Shown one piece after another: positions 45,329 through 54,739 of a stretch of DNA of 64,000 nucleotides. The position numbers were made by a program, and so were the translations under genes. How positions within the stretch are numbered: the first letter of the stretch is position 1; every line of letters begins with the position of its first letter. Origin of the DNA: Rubripirellula tenax (GTDB lineage: Bacteria; Planctomycetota; Planctomycetia; Pirellulales; Pirellulaceae); NCBI RefSeq assembly GCF_007860125.1, contig NZ_SJPW01000001.1:124001-188000 (forward strand). Reading direction: 5' to 3'. A model generated the notes under the pieces. It had not been told where the DNA came from. It worked only from the letters and a program-made list of their open reading frames with translations, and did not search any database.

Positions 45329-46660
45329 TTGGTTGACCCCGTCGATTCCCCGTCTCCGTCAAGTGCTCAAGCATGGTCCGGCCAAATCGCCGATCGGTAT
45401 GCGATTGAGTTGACACCCGTGTTGGCGGATTGGTTCGACCGTGAAATCTGGTCGTCGCGTGGCCTGCGCGAGTACGGTGAACCCGTTTCACCAGAAAATT
45501 TGCTAGCCGACGTCCCCGAGTGCATTTGGCCAGGCTTGATGGGCGCGTCGCTTTTGCCGTTGATGACCAACACGTTTGGCGACTGGATTTGCGGACGCGT
45601 GAGCGCAGAGAATCGCATCGACACCATCATCCAGTGGTATCACGGCGGGGGTGATTGGATTCCTTGGGGGCACGAGCTTTCCGAAGCGATCGTCTTCGAC
45701 GCGTTACAGTCACGGTTACCTGGAAAACGACGACGGCACGCCATTCCGGCCAGCGACTTTCCACATTCTGTTCCGCCCCATGAGCAGAGCCAGCAAGCCC
45801 ACGATCGATTGCTGACTTGGTCACTTGAGCACATGCCTGACCAAATCACCCGATTGCTGGATGCGGTGAACACGCCGGCGGACGAAGTCGCATCCGTTCT
45901 GATTGAATCCGGCGTCGCCGAAGTCGCGGTGCGATGTGAACTGATCCAGGCCAGCTTGAACTTGTCGCTGCTCAGTTCCTTGCCAGCCGGTTCGATAGGG
46001 GTTCACGAAGACAATGCGCAACAAGTCAGTCGTTGGTCGCTCGACCATGACACGATACCCGACAACGTCCGCGACTTGATCGAATCGGCATGCGGGTCGC
46101 CGGATTGCCTAAGCCAGGATTGGCAGGCGGCCGAAACGCACGCCGTCGCCGTCACGCAATTGGCCCCCGATGTGGCGTGGGGATGGGACATCGCCGGCTA
46201 TGCAGCCCAGCGACGGGCTGATCTATCGACCGCGCAATCACGGTACCTCAGCGGGGCGAAGTGCAGCGTCTTCTCTGACCAATCGATCCGTCTCCAAACG
46301 CACTGGACATCGTCACAAGCAGGAAAGTTTTCCGCCGCGATGCTGGCCGAGTCCTTCCCGCAAACGGTCAGTGATTCGATCTACCTGCAAGCCGTCTGCG
46401 AATCCGACTCGATCCGTCGCAGCGATCTTGTTAGCCGGTATTGGATTGAGCACGCCGAAGCCGCTTGCCGTGAAAACGATTTTTCCGTTGCCTTGGATTA
46501 CTTTCACTGCGCCGGTTGGGATCTGGGCATGCGACCGATCACGGCTTTCGCTGGGTTGTTGGACCAGATCATCGATTTGGCTGAAAAGTCGGGGCAACGG
46601 GGACGCGCGGCAATGGCAACGGTTCACCGCCGTTGCCTGCGTGACCGCTACGGCGATTGA
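45329..46660 (+). CDS. Hypothetical protein downstream of the kinase, possibly SUKH (SMI1/KNR4)-like
   Basis: 443 residues from a TTG start, no signal peptide or membrane span. The N-terminal third has FGDWICGRVSAENRIDTIIQ and WYHGGGDWIPWGHELSEAIV, which resembles the SMI1/KNR4 (SUKH) fold in spacing of its glycines and aromatic residues. The rest is helical, TPR-like (VAWGWDIAGYAAQRRADLST, VALDYFHCAGWDLGMRPITA). The SUKH match is a guess from pattern. It follows the kinase gene closely and may be its partner or substrate. Confidence 0.6.
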   Translation: MVDPVDSPSPSSAQAWSGQIADRYAIELTPVLADWFDREIWSSRGLREYGEPVSPENLLADVPECIWPGLMGASLLPLMTNTFGDWICGRVSAENRIDTIIQWYHGGGDWIPWGHELSEAIVFDALQSRLPGKRRRHAIPASDFPHSVPPHEQSQQAHDRLLTWSLEHMPDQITRLLDAVNTPADEVASVLIESGVAEVAVRCELIQASLNLSLLSSLPAGSIGVHEDNAQQVSRWSLDHDTIPDNVRDLIESACGSPDCLSQDWQAAETHAVAVTQLAPDVAWGWDIAGYAAQRRADLSTAQSRYLSGAKCSVFSDQSIRLQTHWTSSQAGKFSAAMLAESFPQTVSDSIYLQAVCESDSIRRSDLVSRYWIEHAEAACRENDFSVALDYFHCAGWDLGMRPITAFAGLLDQIIDLAEKSGQRGRAAMATVHRRCLRDRYGD

Positions 46661-46739
46661 ACGACGAACCACGCGTCGATGTCGATCTAGTGACATTGTC
46701 GGCCGTTGCAGTTTGGTCGCACACGCTTCCCGTGTCGAA

Positions 46740-48455
46740 TTACTTCACGTTTTCGCCCATGCGAGCGGCCATCTTCTTTAGCGTCTCGCTGGCATCGTTT
46801 TCCATCAACTTGGCTTGGATCAAATGCGGCGTGGACGGTTCATTCCATGCGGCCGCCAAAGCATCGGCGTAGGCCGATTCGGTATCAACGACATAGCTCT
46901 TGCCGCGACCGTAGATGTTCAGCAGTTCCGAGTACTTCCAGGGATGAATTTCGTTGTACTTCCACGTCCCGGCATGCAGATAGCGTTCGGTGCCGTACCC
47001 GTGGTTGTCCAACAGTATCACGATCGGATTGTGGCCATCACGAACAAGCGTGCTCAGTTCTTGCCCCGTCATTTGAAACGCGCCGTCGCCGACCAGGACA
47101 ACGATCCGGTGATCGGGACGTGCGGTCGCCGCCCCGAGTGCCGCAGGGATACTGAATCCCATCGACGTATAGTAAGCCGGGCTCAGAAATTCACCGCGGT
47201 CATGGATCGTCAACTCGGTGGCCGCGAATAGCGAATCACCAACGTCCGCAATCACGATCGTATCGGCATCCAAATAGTCGTTTAGCCGTTCCATCATTCG
47301 GCTGGTGCGAAGCGGATGCGCACCACTGCCATCGTCGGTTCCCGGCGAATCCTGTGCCAAGCGGCTGGACAAGCGAAGTGCTTCTGGGATCGCGCGGCTA
47401 TTCGATGCCGGCGATGCTTCGATCAATCCGGAAATGAACTCCTTCAAATCGACATCGTGAAAATGGTGGTGTGAAATCCGAAGCGATTCGCTGGTCGCAT
47501 ACACACAGTGATCCGGATTCAGTTTCGCGCTAAAGATTCCCAGATTGATGTCGCTCAGGAATGCTCCCAACAGCAACACCAAATCACTGTCCTCGACAAA
47601 CTGAGTCACCGCTGCATCACCTATCGCCCCTTCATACAAACCAATGAACATTGGATGCCGCTCGCTGACGACACTCTTGCCCAACATCGTTGTGGCGATC
47701 GGGATACCGGTCGTTTCAGCTAACCGAACCAATTCATCTTGCAGTCGGAATCGGTGCATTTCGACACCGGCGACGATCACGGGCCGAGTCGCCGCGGCGA
47801 TGCGGCCGACCGTTTCTTTGATCGCTTCGGCAGTCGCCGACGAATCGTGCCGGCGCGTCACGGGGGCGTATCCATGCGCAACGGCCGGAACGACATGAAC
47901 CATGTCACGAGGCAGTTCGATATAGACAGGCCGCTTGAACCGATCACACGCATCAAGGACTCGATCGATTTCCGCAAACGCGGTCAACGGATCATTCAGT
48001 TCGGCGCCCGCGATCGTGAACTTTTCAAACACATCGACTTGAGTTCGAAAATCGCGGACCATGTGGTGCAGCAACGCGCCCACGGATCGCTCGCGCAGCC
48101 CCGGCGATCCCGAGATCACCACCACGGGTGATTTTTCAGCGTACGCGCCCGCGATCGAATTACAAACACTCAATCCGCCAACACAGTACGTCACACACAG
48201 CGCGCCCATCCCTCGCAGTCGCGAGTATGCGTCGGCGGCGAACCCTGCACAATCTTCTCGCGTGCACCCGACAACGTTGATGGGACTGCGTTCCAATTCG
48301 CTGTAGAACGAAAGCACGTAGTCACCGGGAATTCCAAAAATGTCCTCGATGCCGTAGTCGCGAAGTCGCTGAATCAGATATCCGCCGATCGAAAGGTTCG
48401 CAGTACTGCGATGTCCGTGGTCATTCGACTCGGCTGACTTTACCGGAACACTCAT
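46740..48455 (-). CDS. ThDP-dependent 2-oxoacid decarboxylase (pyruvate/indolepyruvate decarboxylase family)
   Basis: 571 residues from ATG 48455, preceded by GAGGAA at proper spacing. It has the family's three domains: the N-terminal pyrimidine-binding one with YGIEDIFGIPGDYVLSFYSE and catalytic Glu in VGCTREDCAGFAADAYSRLR, a middle domain, and the C-terminal diphosphate site GDGAFQMTGQELS...LLDNHGYGTER with the GDG-x(n)-N motif. It decarboxylates a 2-oxo acid non-oxidatively to the aldehyde, with pyruvate, indolepyruvate or phenylpyruvate possible. An acetolactate synthase is less likely because the DNHGYGTER block and length favour decarboxylases. It is convergent with the previous gene. 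Confidence 0.88.
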   Translation of the reverse strand: MSVPVKSAESNDHGHRSTANLSIGGYLIQRLRDYGIEDIFGIPGDYVLSFYSELERSPINVVGCTREDCAGFAADAYSRLRGMGALCVTYCVGGLSVCNSIAGAYAEKSPVVVISGSPGLRERSVGALLHHMVRDFRTQVDVFEKFTIAGAELNDPLTAFAEIDRVLDACDRFKRPVYIELPRDMVHVVPAVAHGYAPVTRRHDSSATAEAIKETVGRIAAATRPVIVAGVEMHRFRLQDELVRLAETTGIPIATTMLGKSVVSERHPMFIGLYEGAIGDAAVTQFVEDSDLVLLLGAFLSDINLGIFSAKLNPDHCVYATSESLRISHHHFHDVDLKEFISGLIEASPASNSRAIPEALRLSSRLAQDSPGTDDGSGAHPLRTSRMMERLNDYLDADTIVIADVGDSLFAATELTIHDRGEFLSPAYYTSMGFSIPAALGAATARPDHRIVVLVGDGAFQMTGQELSTLVRDGHNPIVILLDNHGYGTERYLHAGTWKYNEIHPWKYSELLNIYGRGKSYVVDTESAYADALAAAWNEPSTPHLIQAKLMENDASETLKKMAARMGENVK

Positions 48456-48573
48456 TTCACGATTCCTCGATGCTTGAGAGTCTGTATTGTATGCCGTACG
48501 AACCAAAACAGCACACTTCAAACCATCCAGATTCCTGAATCATCACCATGGAAAGGGCTGGGCAGGGTACACC

Positions 48574-49173
48574 ATGAACCATAGCAATCCGTACGCCCAA
48601 AGCGACGATTCCATCAACCCATACGCGGTACCTCGGGCACCATCGGGATTGCCGCCGATGGGTGGCACCGAATCGTTCTGGCGCGAGGGAAAGATCTTGG
48701 TCATGCACAAACACGCCACACTGCCCGATATATGCATCAAGAGCGGTGAAGCGACCAACGGCTTTCGATTGAAACGAAAGCTGAAGTACCATCACCCGGC
48801 ATGGGCGTTTACGATTTTGTTCAATGTGCTTTTGTACTTGATCATGGCTGCGATTGTTTCCAAGCGAGCCACGGTAATGATCGGGCTGTCCGAACGTTGG
48901 CAATCCATTCGCCGCCGCCGAATCTTGATCGGCTGGAGTGGGGCGTTGCTGGGCGTCGGGATGTTGGTTGCTGGACTGGCGACGCTCGAGCGGGGGGACA
49001 ATTCGCCGGGCGGCCCCGTCCTGCTGGTGCTGGGTACCCTTGCCATCATCAGCTTCGCAATTTACGGAATGTTCGGTGCGAAGATGGTAGCAGCGACGAA
49101 GATCGATGAGCAACTGATCTACATCAAGGGCGCGCACCCCGACTTCCTGGCCAAGTTGGAATCGGTCGGTTGA
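48574..49173 (+). CDS. Hypothetical membrane protein
   Basis: 199 residues from ATG 48574 (GGGCAGGG lies upstream). The N-terminal 55 residues are Asn/Ser/Pro-rich with NPYA repeats (HSNPYAQ, SINPYAVPRA), a style seen in planctomycete membrane proteins. Two or three hydrophobic spans follow (AWAFTILFNVLLYLIMAAIV, about 84-103; LIGWSGALLGVGMLVAGL, about 120-137; VLLVLGTLAIISFAIYGMF, about 150-168). ICIKSGEATNGFRLKRKLKY precedes the first span. The function is unknown. Confidence 0.75.
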   Translation: MNHSNPYAQSDDSINPYAVPRAPSGLPPMGGTESFWREGKILVMHKHATLPDICIKSGEATNGFRLKRKLKYHHPAWAFTILFNVLLYLIMAAIVSKRATVMIGLSERWQSIRRRRILIGWSGALLGVGMLVAGLATLERGDNSPGGPVLLVLGTLAIISFAIYGMFGAKMVAATKIDEQLIYIKGAHPDFLAKLESVG

Positions 49174-49221
49174 TCGATTCGTCCTGTGGCTTGGCCAGTC
49201 TCACGTGCCGCACGCCGATAA

Positions 49222-49680
49222 TCAATCGAGTGTGGATCGCTTGGACTTGGGCTTGTCGCCATCCGATCGACGACTCAAACCGGCACGATCCAACAACGAG
49301 GTTTGCTTCAATTCTTCCATGTAATCATCATCGGCCGGCGGAGGACCGTAGGCGCCCAGCTTTTGCGGTTCGTATTCGACGATATAGTGGTGCCGGGCGA
49401 TCGACAATTTGCTGCCGGGATCTAGCCGCTTCCGAATGACGGCACGATCGTCCACTTTGATTCCGTTGCGGCTGTTCAGATCGCGAACAAACCAATATCC
49501 GTGTTCTAGCGTCATACGGCAATGCTGCGTGGACACGTTGGGAAACTTCAACTGGATGTCGGACTCGCCACGGCGTCCCACCAGCAATCGATCCTTCACG
49601 AGGGGAATCGGATCCCCACCGCCAATTGGAGTCAATTGCCCATAATCGCCCGCGTAGTGGACTTCTTCTTCGAATGGCAC
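49222..49680 (-). CDS. FHA domain protein
   Basis: 152 residues from a GTG start. The forkhead-associated domain (about 15-105) has LLVGRRGESDIQLKFPNVST with GR and the Ser, then HCRMTLEHGYWFVRDLNSRN with NG, all the expected phosphothreonine-binding residues. The C-terminal 45 residues are disordered and Ser/Lys-rich. It should bind phosphothreonine peptides and so may act downstream of Ser/Thr kinases such as the one 4 kb to the left. No operon partner is seen. Confidence 0.9.
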   Translation of the reverse strand: MPFEEEVHYAGDYGQLTPIGGGDPIPLVKDRLLVGRRGESDIQLKFPNVSTQHCRMTLEHGYWFVRDLNSRNGIKVDDRAVIRKRLDPGSKLSIARHHYIVEYEPQKLGAYGPPPADDDYMEELKQTSLLDRAGLSRRSDGDKPKSKRSTLD

Positions 49681-49783
49681 GATACGTTCTCGGACTTGTA
49701 AGATACGAATGAATTCAGACGTGACCCGATTTTACACGCTTGGCCTCGGCCTCGCCTTTACCATTTTGACCTAGAGTCCCCGT

Positions 49784-50893
49784 TTGGCAACGGTTACCGT
49801 GCTTCACCCTGACGATTTTGACGTTTCCGAGGCCTGGATCGACGAAGGCTTGCCCATCAACGCGTTCGGTCGTGCGCTGCGCCGACGTTTCGGGGGCCGA
49901 ATCCAGCGAGTCAGCATCGACGCTGGCTTTACCTGCCCGAACGTCGATGGAGCTGTAACTCGGGGGGGGTGCAATTTTTGCGACAATCGATCGTTCAGCC
50001 CCTCGCGGCGGGTCCGGCTGAAACAGGTCCACGACCAGCTGACGTCCGGAATCGTCACCGTTCGCAAGCGGTACGACAAAGTTGCCGGGTTCATCGCGTA
50101 TTTCCAGCCCGCCACCAACACGTACGCCCCCGTCGAGCAACTTCGCGAAGTCTACGAACTTGCGATCGGCATCAACCAAGAGCCTGAATTCACGGACCAG
50201 GTCGTCGGCTTGGCAATCGGAACCCGCCCGGATTGCGTTCCCGAGTCCGTCTTGTCGCTGATTCAGGAACTGGCCGATCGGACCTACGTGTCGCTCGAAT
50301 ACGGCATGCAAACGATCCACGACGAGGGCCTTCGGTGGATGAATCGAGCTCATACGCACGCCGATATGGTCAATGCGATCGACCGAAGCCGGGGTCGTGG
50401 GTTTGAAATGTGCGCCCACGTGATTCTGGGGATCCCGGGTGAAACGCACGCGATGATGATGGCAACAGCCGCCGAAGTCGGTCGTTTGGGTTTCGACGCA
50501 ATCAAACTTCACAACCTGTACGCCGTACGGGGCACGCCGCTTGGGGAACAGGTCTTGGCGGGCGAGATCGAAATGATGAAGCGAGACGACTATGTCCGGA
50601 CGGTCGTTGATTTCTTAGAACTTGTGCCACCACGAGTCGTCGTCGAGCGGATCAGCGGTGACGCACCGCCCGATTTCTTGATCGAACCAAAGTGGTGCCT
50701 CGAGAAATCGGCACTGCGTCTGGCGGTTGAAGCTGAGTTTGCCAACCGGGGAACTCGCCAAGGCAGTCGTTACGCGCCGCCAAAGATCGACCCGGCAAAT
50801 CGCCCCATCCCACACGATGCCACGCCGGAATCGATTCGATCAAAAATCGAGACGCGGGGGCGTTTGCCGGTGCTGAAGATGGAAGACCGGTGA
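49784..50893 (+). CDS. Radical SAM protein of the YhcC (TIGR01212) family
   Basis: 369 residues from TTG 49784, with GTG 49799 as an alternative. The N-terminal NAFGRALRRRFGGRIQRVSI and CPNVDGAVTRGGCNFCDNRS blocks match the YhcC family, with the three cluster cysteines. SLEYGMQTIHDEGLRWMNRA and HVILGIPGETHAMMMATA are also typical of the radical SAM barrel. The enzyme's substrate is not established in any organism I recall; a tRNA or protein modification role is possible. It is probably monocistronic. Confidence 0.92.
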   Translation: MATVTVLHPDDFDVSEAWIDEGLPINAFGRALRRRFGGRIQRVSIDAGFTCPNVDGAVTRGGCNFCDNRSFSPSRRVRLKQVHDQLTSGIVTVRKRYDKVAGFIAYFQPATNTYAPVEQLREVYELAIGINQEPEFTDQVVGLAIGTRPDCVPESVLSLIQELADRTYVSLEYGMQTIHDEGLRWMNRAHTHADMVNAIDRSRGRGFEMCAHVILGIPGETHAMMMATAAEVGRLGFDAIKLHNLYAVRGTPLGEQVLAGEIEMMKRDDYVRTVVDFLELVPPRVVVERISGDAPPDFLIEPKWCLEKSALRLAVEAEFANRGTRQGSRYAPPKIDPANRPIPHDATPESIRSKIETRGRLPVLKMEDR

Positions 50894-51091
50894 CCCGGAT
50901 CCTTCGGCGAGTTCCTATCAACGCGTTCCCGTCGACGGCGTTTCGAATAAGCAGTTAAAATACGAGAACGGCCGGCCACATCACATCGTGGATCCCCCTC
51001 GCGACAAGACTTGGCTGGCGGTAGGCTCACTGCAAGAGAACGGAATCTCGAGCATCCAATATGGCGGAAATCACAGGATTCAAACACTTTC

Positions 51092-51640
51092 ATGGCACGC
51101 GTCGGTATCGTCTTCGGTCTTTTGCTTTGTGGGCTTTCTGCGCTGGGAATGGCTGCTACCGTCGTCAAAGACCCGGTACAGTTTGTTCCGCTGATGTTAG
51201 GGATACCGATTTTGTTTTGCGGGGTGGTCGCCTTGAACCCGCACCGTCGCAAAATCGCGATGAACCTTGCTGCTGTCATCGGCTCGGTTGGAACCGTGAT
51301 CGGATTGCTGCAGGCGATCGTTTGGGGCGTACGATGGTCTGACGCCGGACCGGTTAGCGAAATTGGTGGAAAAATCATTGCCGCGATGACTTGGCTTTGC
51401 GCCACCTTTGTGGTGATCTGCGTGATCGCCCTGGTTCGTGACCGGCGACGACGCAATTCGACGCACGATGGCGGTGACAAGAAGTCGGGTTCGACTGTCG
51501 CCAACCGATTGGTGTCACCAGCAACAGGCTTGCCAGGCGATGGGTCACACGAAGCTCGAAAAATCGGCGAGCCTGCAACGGCATTGGAACACCATGAAAT
51601 GAATCAACCGGAACCCGTTTTTTCTCGCGGTCGTTCATGA
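51092..51640 (+). CDS. Hypothetical membrane protein coupled to a metalloprotease-like gene
   Basis: 182 residues from ATG 51092. Four hydrophobic stretches are visible: VGIVFGLLLCGLSALGMAAT, FVPLMLGIPILFCGVVAL, MNLAAVIGSVGTVIGLLQAI and IAAMTWLCATFVVICVIALV. A disordered Ser/Gly/Glu-rich tail of about 60 residues follows. The stop overlaps the next gene's ATG (ATGA), which suggests they act together. No family was recognised. Confidence 0.7.
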   Translation: MARVGIVFGLLLCGLSALGMAATVVKDPVQFVPLMLGIPILFCGVVALNPHRRKIAMNLAAVIGSVGTVIGLLQAIVWGVRWSDAGPVSEIGGKIIAAMTWLCATFVVICVIALVRDRRRRNSTHDGGDKKSGSTVANRLVSPATGLPGDGSHEARKIGEPATALEHHEMNQPEPVFSRGRS

Positions 51641-52041
51641 AAGTTCCCGCCGAATTACTAGACCGTATGCTACAAGACTTTGCACCGGAGGATCCGCTGC
51701 GGCATCGTGTGCGATTGGTTTTGGCGGCGTTGCCGGTCGATGTTCAGCGAGACTTTTCGGATGACCCACGGTTTTGCATCACGAAACTTCACTTACATCG
51801 TGGCGTCGGATCGAAGCTTTATATGGCATTGCCATCGCCCGACGGAAATGCCAGCCGCTGTGTTGCGTTGAAACCCCGGTTGTCGGACTGCGACGAAACA
51901 TTCGGGCTTTACGTGATCGCCCATGAACTGGCGCACGCTTTTTTGCGCAATGGACCGTGGGGCGCGATTCACGATCGCGAAGAGGCCGCCGACGCCTTGG
52001 CCGCGGACTGGGGTTTTCCGCGACCCGACACACGGTCCTAG
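51637..52041 (+). CDS. Small HExxH zinc-metallopeptidase-like protein
   Basis: 134 residues, start overlapping the upstream stop by 4 bases. The core HELAH (96-100) in YVIAHELAHAFLRN is a zinc-binding metallopeptidase motif, and DREEAADALAADWGF (about 113-127) offers the third ligand as Glu and resembles the ImmA/IrrE and related minimal gluzincin fold. There is no signal peptide. The short length suggests a single domain. The peptide target is unknown, and the coupled membrane protein may be its partner. Confidence 0.72.
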   Translation: MKVPAELLDRMLQDFAPEDPLRHRVRLVLAALPVDVQRDFSDDPRFCITKLHLHRGVGSKLYMALPSPDGNASRCVALKPRLSDCDETFGLYVIAHELAHAFLRNGPWGAIHDREEAADALAADWGFPRPDTRS

Positions 52042-52061
52042 TTCGTTACGCTCGTTTTTCG

Positions 52062-52853
52062 TCAAACGAGAAACCACAGCGACAACGGGCCGCCCGCGCC
52101 GTCGCCGAAACGCCCGCTCAGGGTCGCGGCGGCAATCAAGATCGATGCGTTCGTGGCTGCGTGGACAACGATCAATGCGAACAGACTCTTGCGGTAGTAA
52201 AACCAAAGATTCGTTGCCACGGCCCACGGCAACATCACGATCCATTCCCACATCTGGTGAGTCGCCAAAAAGACGCCGACCACACCCAGGAAACTGACCC
52301 ACGTGAAGTGAGCCAACGGGATCTTGCGAAAGTCATCCGTCGAATCGGACGGGTCGCCCGTCGACGGTTCGTTCCGCAGTACTTCGGCGTACCGCATCAC
52401 GAAACTTCGCATGAAAAGTTCTTCCATCCACGGCGTAACCATCGCATAGCCGATCATCCGAACGCCAAACACGACAGGCCAGAGCGCCACGCCGGCCATC
52501 ATCGGATCAAATTCGCCGTCACCGGATTCCGGGCGAAGACTTGGAAACATTACATAAGGCGCCATCCACATCGCAGCCAATACGATACCCAGCAAAGCGT
52601 CGACGGGAGTCATCTTGTCGATCGCAAACCGTAACTCGGGATACTCGCCGCGGACCCAGAAGAATGCCAACAGGACCAACGGAACGACGACTCGTAAAGC
52701 CAGCATCGCGATGGAATCACCACCGGCGAACCGCTGAGTCACTTCGACAAGCACCAAAAAAGCGACGATGGGCAGCACATACGGCCACCACCCCATGGTC
52801 GGCTTTTTTGCATGACCGGCTTCTTCATTCGTCACGTTCACTGCAGGATCCAA
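52062..52853 (-). CDS. CPBP-family intramembrane glutamic endopeptidase
   Basis: 263 residues from TTG 52853; in-frame GTGs and an ATG a little downstream are possible starts. About seven membrane spans are seen. The active motif is EELFMR (Glu144, Glu145, Arg149), followed by the FLATHQMWEW His and the HAATNASIL His/Asn of the third motif. This matches the CAAX/CPBP protease superfamily; the overall form resembles the PEP-CTERM-associated subgroup, and two PEP-CTERM proteins lie elsewhere in the window. It follows rdgB on the same strand. Confidence 0.83.
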   Translation of the reverse strand: MDPAVNVTNEEAGHAKKPTMGWWPYVLPIVAFLVLVEVTQRFAGGDSIAMLALRVVVPLVLLAFFWVRGEYPELRFAIDKMTPVDALLGIVLAAMWMAPYVMFPSLRPESGDGEFDPMMAGVALWPVVFGVRMIGYAMVTPWMEELFMRSFVMRYAEVLRNEPSTGDPSDSTDDFRKIPLAHFTWVSFLGVVGVFLATHQMWEWIVMLPWAVATNLWFYYRKSLFALIVVHAATNASILIAAATLSGRFGDGAGGPLSLWFLV

Positions 52854-52900
52854 TGCGTTACCACCAATAGCACGAGTTCAGAAATCACGAAAAATCGACA

Positions 52901-53506
52901 TCAAAGCGAATCGATCAATCGCAACAACTGGGGCACAAATCGACGTAGGGCCCGTGACCGATGGCTGAGGGCTCGCTTGACCGTCAAGTCTAATTCGCCG
53001 AACGTGCGATGGTACTCGGGAATGACGAATAGCGGGTCGTAGCCGAATCCGGCACCGCCGCTTCGTGAGCGGGCGATCCGACCACCGCATGTCCCATTGG
53101 CTTCTAAGCGAACATTGCCTTCGGGATCCGACAGACACAAATAACAGTTGAACTTTGCATCCCGCTTATCATCCGGCACGGCTTCAAGCGCGGCGAGCAA
53201 TTTGTCGTTGTTCGCATTGTCGTCGCCATGTGTGCCTGCGTAGCGAGCCGAATAGACACCCGGTTCGCCGCGGAGTGCATCGACGGTCAAGCCACTGTCT
53301 TCGGCCAAGACCCAGCGTCCTAGGTGGACGGCTTGCACAGTCGCTTTCAAGGCCGCGTTCTCGGTGAACGTGGCACCTGTCTCGTCGACGTCGATGGAAC
53401 CTTCGATCTCGGCAAGGGACGTCAGCCGGATCCGATCCTCGGGCAACAACAAACGCAATTCGATCAGCTTTTTCGCGTTGTTCGTGCCCAGGACCAAATC
53501 AAACAT
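52901..53506 (-). CDS. rdgB: Non-canonical purine NTP pyrophosphatase RdgB/HAM1
   Basis: 201 residues. LVLGTNNAKKLIELRLLLPE is the N-terminal S/TxNxxK motif, WVLAEDSGLTVDALRGEPGV with YSARYAGTHG is the catalytic and metal block, and GGAGFGYDPLFVIPE and the end SHRSRALRRFV complete the signature. It hydrolyses ITP, dITP and XTP to monophosphates, keeping them out of nucleic acid. It starts 2 bases after the upstream hypothetical gene, so both are on one transcript. Confidence 0.97.
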   Translation of the reverse strand: MFDLVLGTNNAKKLIELRLLLPEDRIRLTSLAEIEGSIDVDETGATFTENAALKATVQAVHLGRWVLAEDSGLTVDALRGEPGVYSARYAGTHGDDNANNDKLLAALEAVPDDKRDAKFNCYLCLSDPEGNVRLEANGTCGGRIARSRSGGAGFGYDPLFVIPEYHRTFGELDLTVKRALSHRSRALRRFVPQLLRLIDSL

Positions 53507-53508
53507 GT

Positions 53509-54627
53509 TTACCGCATTCCGTAGAGACTTCGTTTCGACATCTTCGGCACGGCGATCGCCGTCGGTTGGACGTCGAACGGGATCATGCCAACATTGTTGC
53601 CGGCCATGCCTTTGGTGCCGGCGGGTACCTGGCGAGCCAATTCGGGACGCACGTTCAGCGCGCTGTACTTCTTGATCAGCGACTGAATCCGCGAATCGTA
53701 TTCGAACTTGCCGTCGGGCAGTTGTCGGCCCAGCGTATCAAAGCTGCCGACGGTGACCAGGGAGTGGTCGCGATCATGGAACTGATACGCTTCGACACCT
53801 TGCTTGCGAAGCTGCGCAGTCATTTTTGCCGCGTCGGCTGCGAATCTGTCCAATCGATTTCCGTTGGGCGTGAACTTCTTGCTGTTTTTGCCGTCATCGA
53901 TCGTCCCATACCCCTGGAACGTCTTCACAACAACAGTGAACTTTCCGTTGCAATCGAGCAGCGAGTGGTCGAGGCCTTCGTTCAGTTGATGAACGAACGA
54001 ATCGACGGGAGGTGCTTGAAAGTATTCTTCGGGCAGCATCGGATTGCGAGTCACAAAGGCGCCGGCCATCGGGCCTTTGATGTCCGTCGGACGTGACCGC
54101 TTCCACTTGCTGGCCATTGCTTTGACCGCAGTGACGGGATTCGACGCATTGGTTTCGGCAGCCACCTCGGCCGGATCACTAAAGATTTTGGGGGCAGCCG
54201 ATTTCACACGAACGAGGTCGCCGTCGATGCTGGGGTTGTCGACGCTGTCGTACTCGCCGACCAACACCGCGTACGCTTCGTACTGATAGCGATTGGCGTA
54301 GCGAGCGCGTTTCGCGGTTCGTTGATCGAACCCGACGGTACCAGTGAAGTCAAACTTTTCGTTGTAGATGTACGCAGGCAGTGACAGGTCATTGCGAATT
54401 TCGAGAGCCAGCTTTTCGGCCCGCTCCTTCGCGCCTTCACCAACCAACGTCGCAGCCAGAATCAACCAGGGGCCGTCCTCCTCGGACAACACGTAGCTCT
54501 TGGAAGGGTCGACTTCGACCGCAGGAGCACGCCCGAAGATGCTACGCAGAAACGTAGGCGGATCCGCGACCGAGGAACCGGTCAGCAAGGCGACGAGGGT
54601 AAGTGACAACAGAAATCGTTGATACAT
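53509..54627 (-). CDS. Hypothetical exported protein upstream of rdgB
   Basis: 372 residues from ATG 54627 with a Sec signal peptide (MYQRFLLSLTLVALLTGSSV, cut after SVADP). YVLSEEDGPWLILAATLVGE and AEKLALEIRNDLSLPAYIYN near the N-terminus, and QYEAYAVLVGEYDSVDNPSI, form a repeat-like pattern reminiscent of SPOR-type peptidoglycan-binding folds (a strand, then A-x-x-L-A-x-x-L-R helices). A second similar unit follows after residue 240 (HDRDHSLVTVGSFD). The function is unknown. A terminator-like hairpin lies in its probable leader. Confidence 0.75.
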   Translation of the reverse strand: MYQRFLLSLTLVALLTGSSVADPPTFLRSIFGRAPAVEVDPSKSYVLSEEDGPWLILAATLVGEGAKERAEKLALEIRNDLSLPAYIYNEKFDFTGTVGFDQRTAKRARYANRYQYEAYAVLVGEYDSVDNPSIDGDLVRVKSAAPKIFSDPAEVAAETNASNPVTAVKAMASKWKRSRPTDIKGPMAGAFVTRNPMLPEEYFQAPPVDSFVHQLNEGLDHSLLDCNGKFTVVVKTFQGYGTIDDGKNSKKFTPNGNRLDRFAADAAKMTAQLRKQGVEAYQFHDRDHSLVTVGSFDTLGRQLPDGKFEYDSRIQSLIKKYSALNVRPELARQVPAGTKGMAGNNVGMIPFDVQPTAIAVPKMSKRSLYGMR

Positions 54628-54739
54628 GGCAGGGATCTTCCGTGCAGGCAGACGCGGGGTGGGCGGTCCGAACTTTCAAACTCAACACTGGCTTTAACAA
54701 AAGTTGCCAGAATTCCGAAAGAGCGAATCGAGCGCGCAC

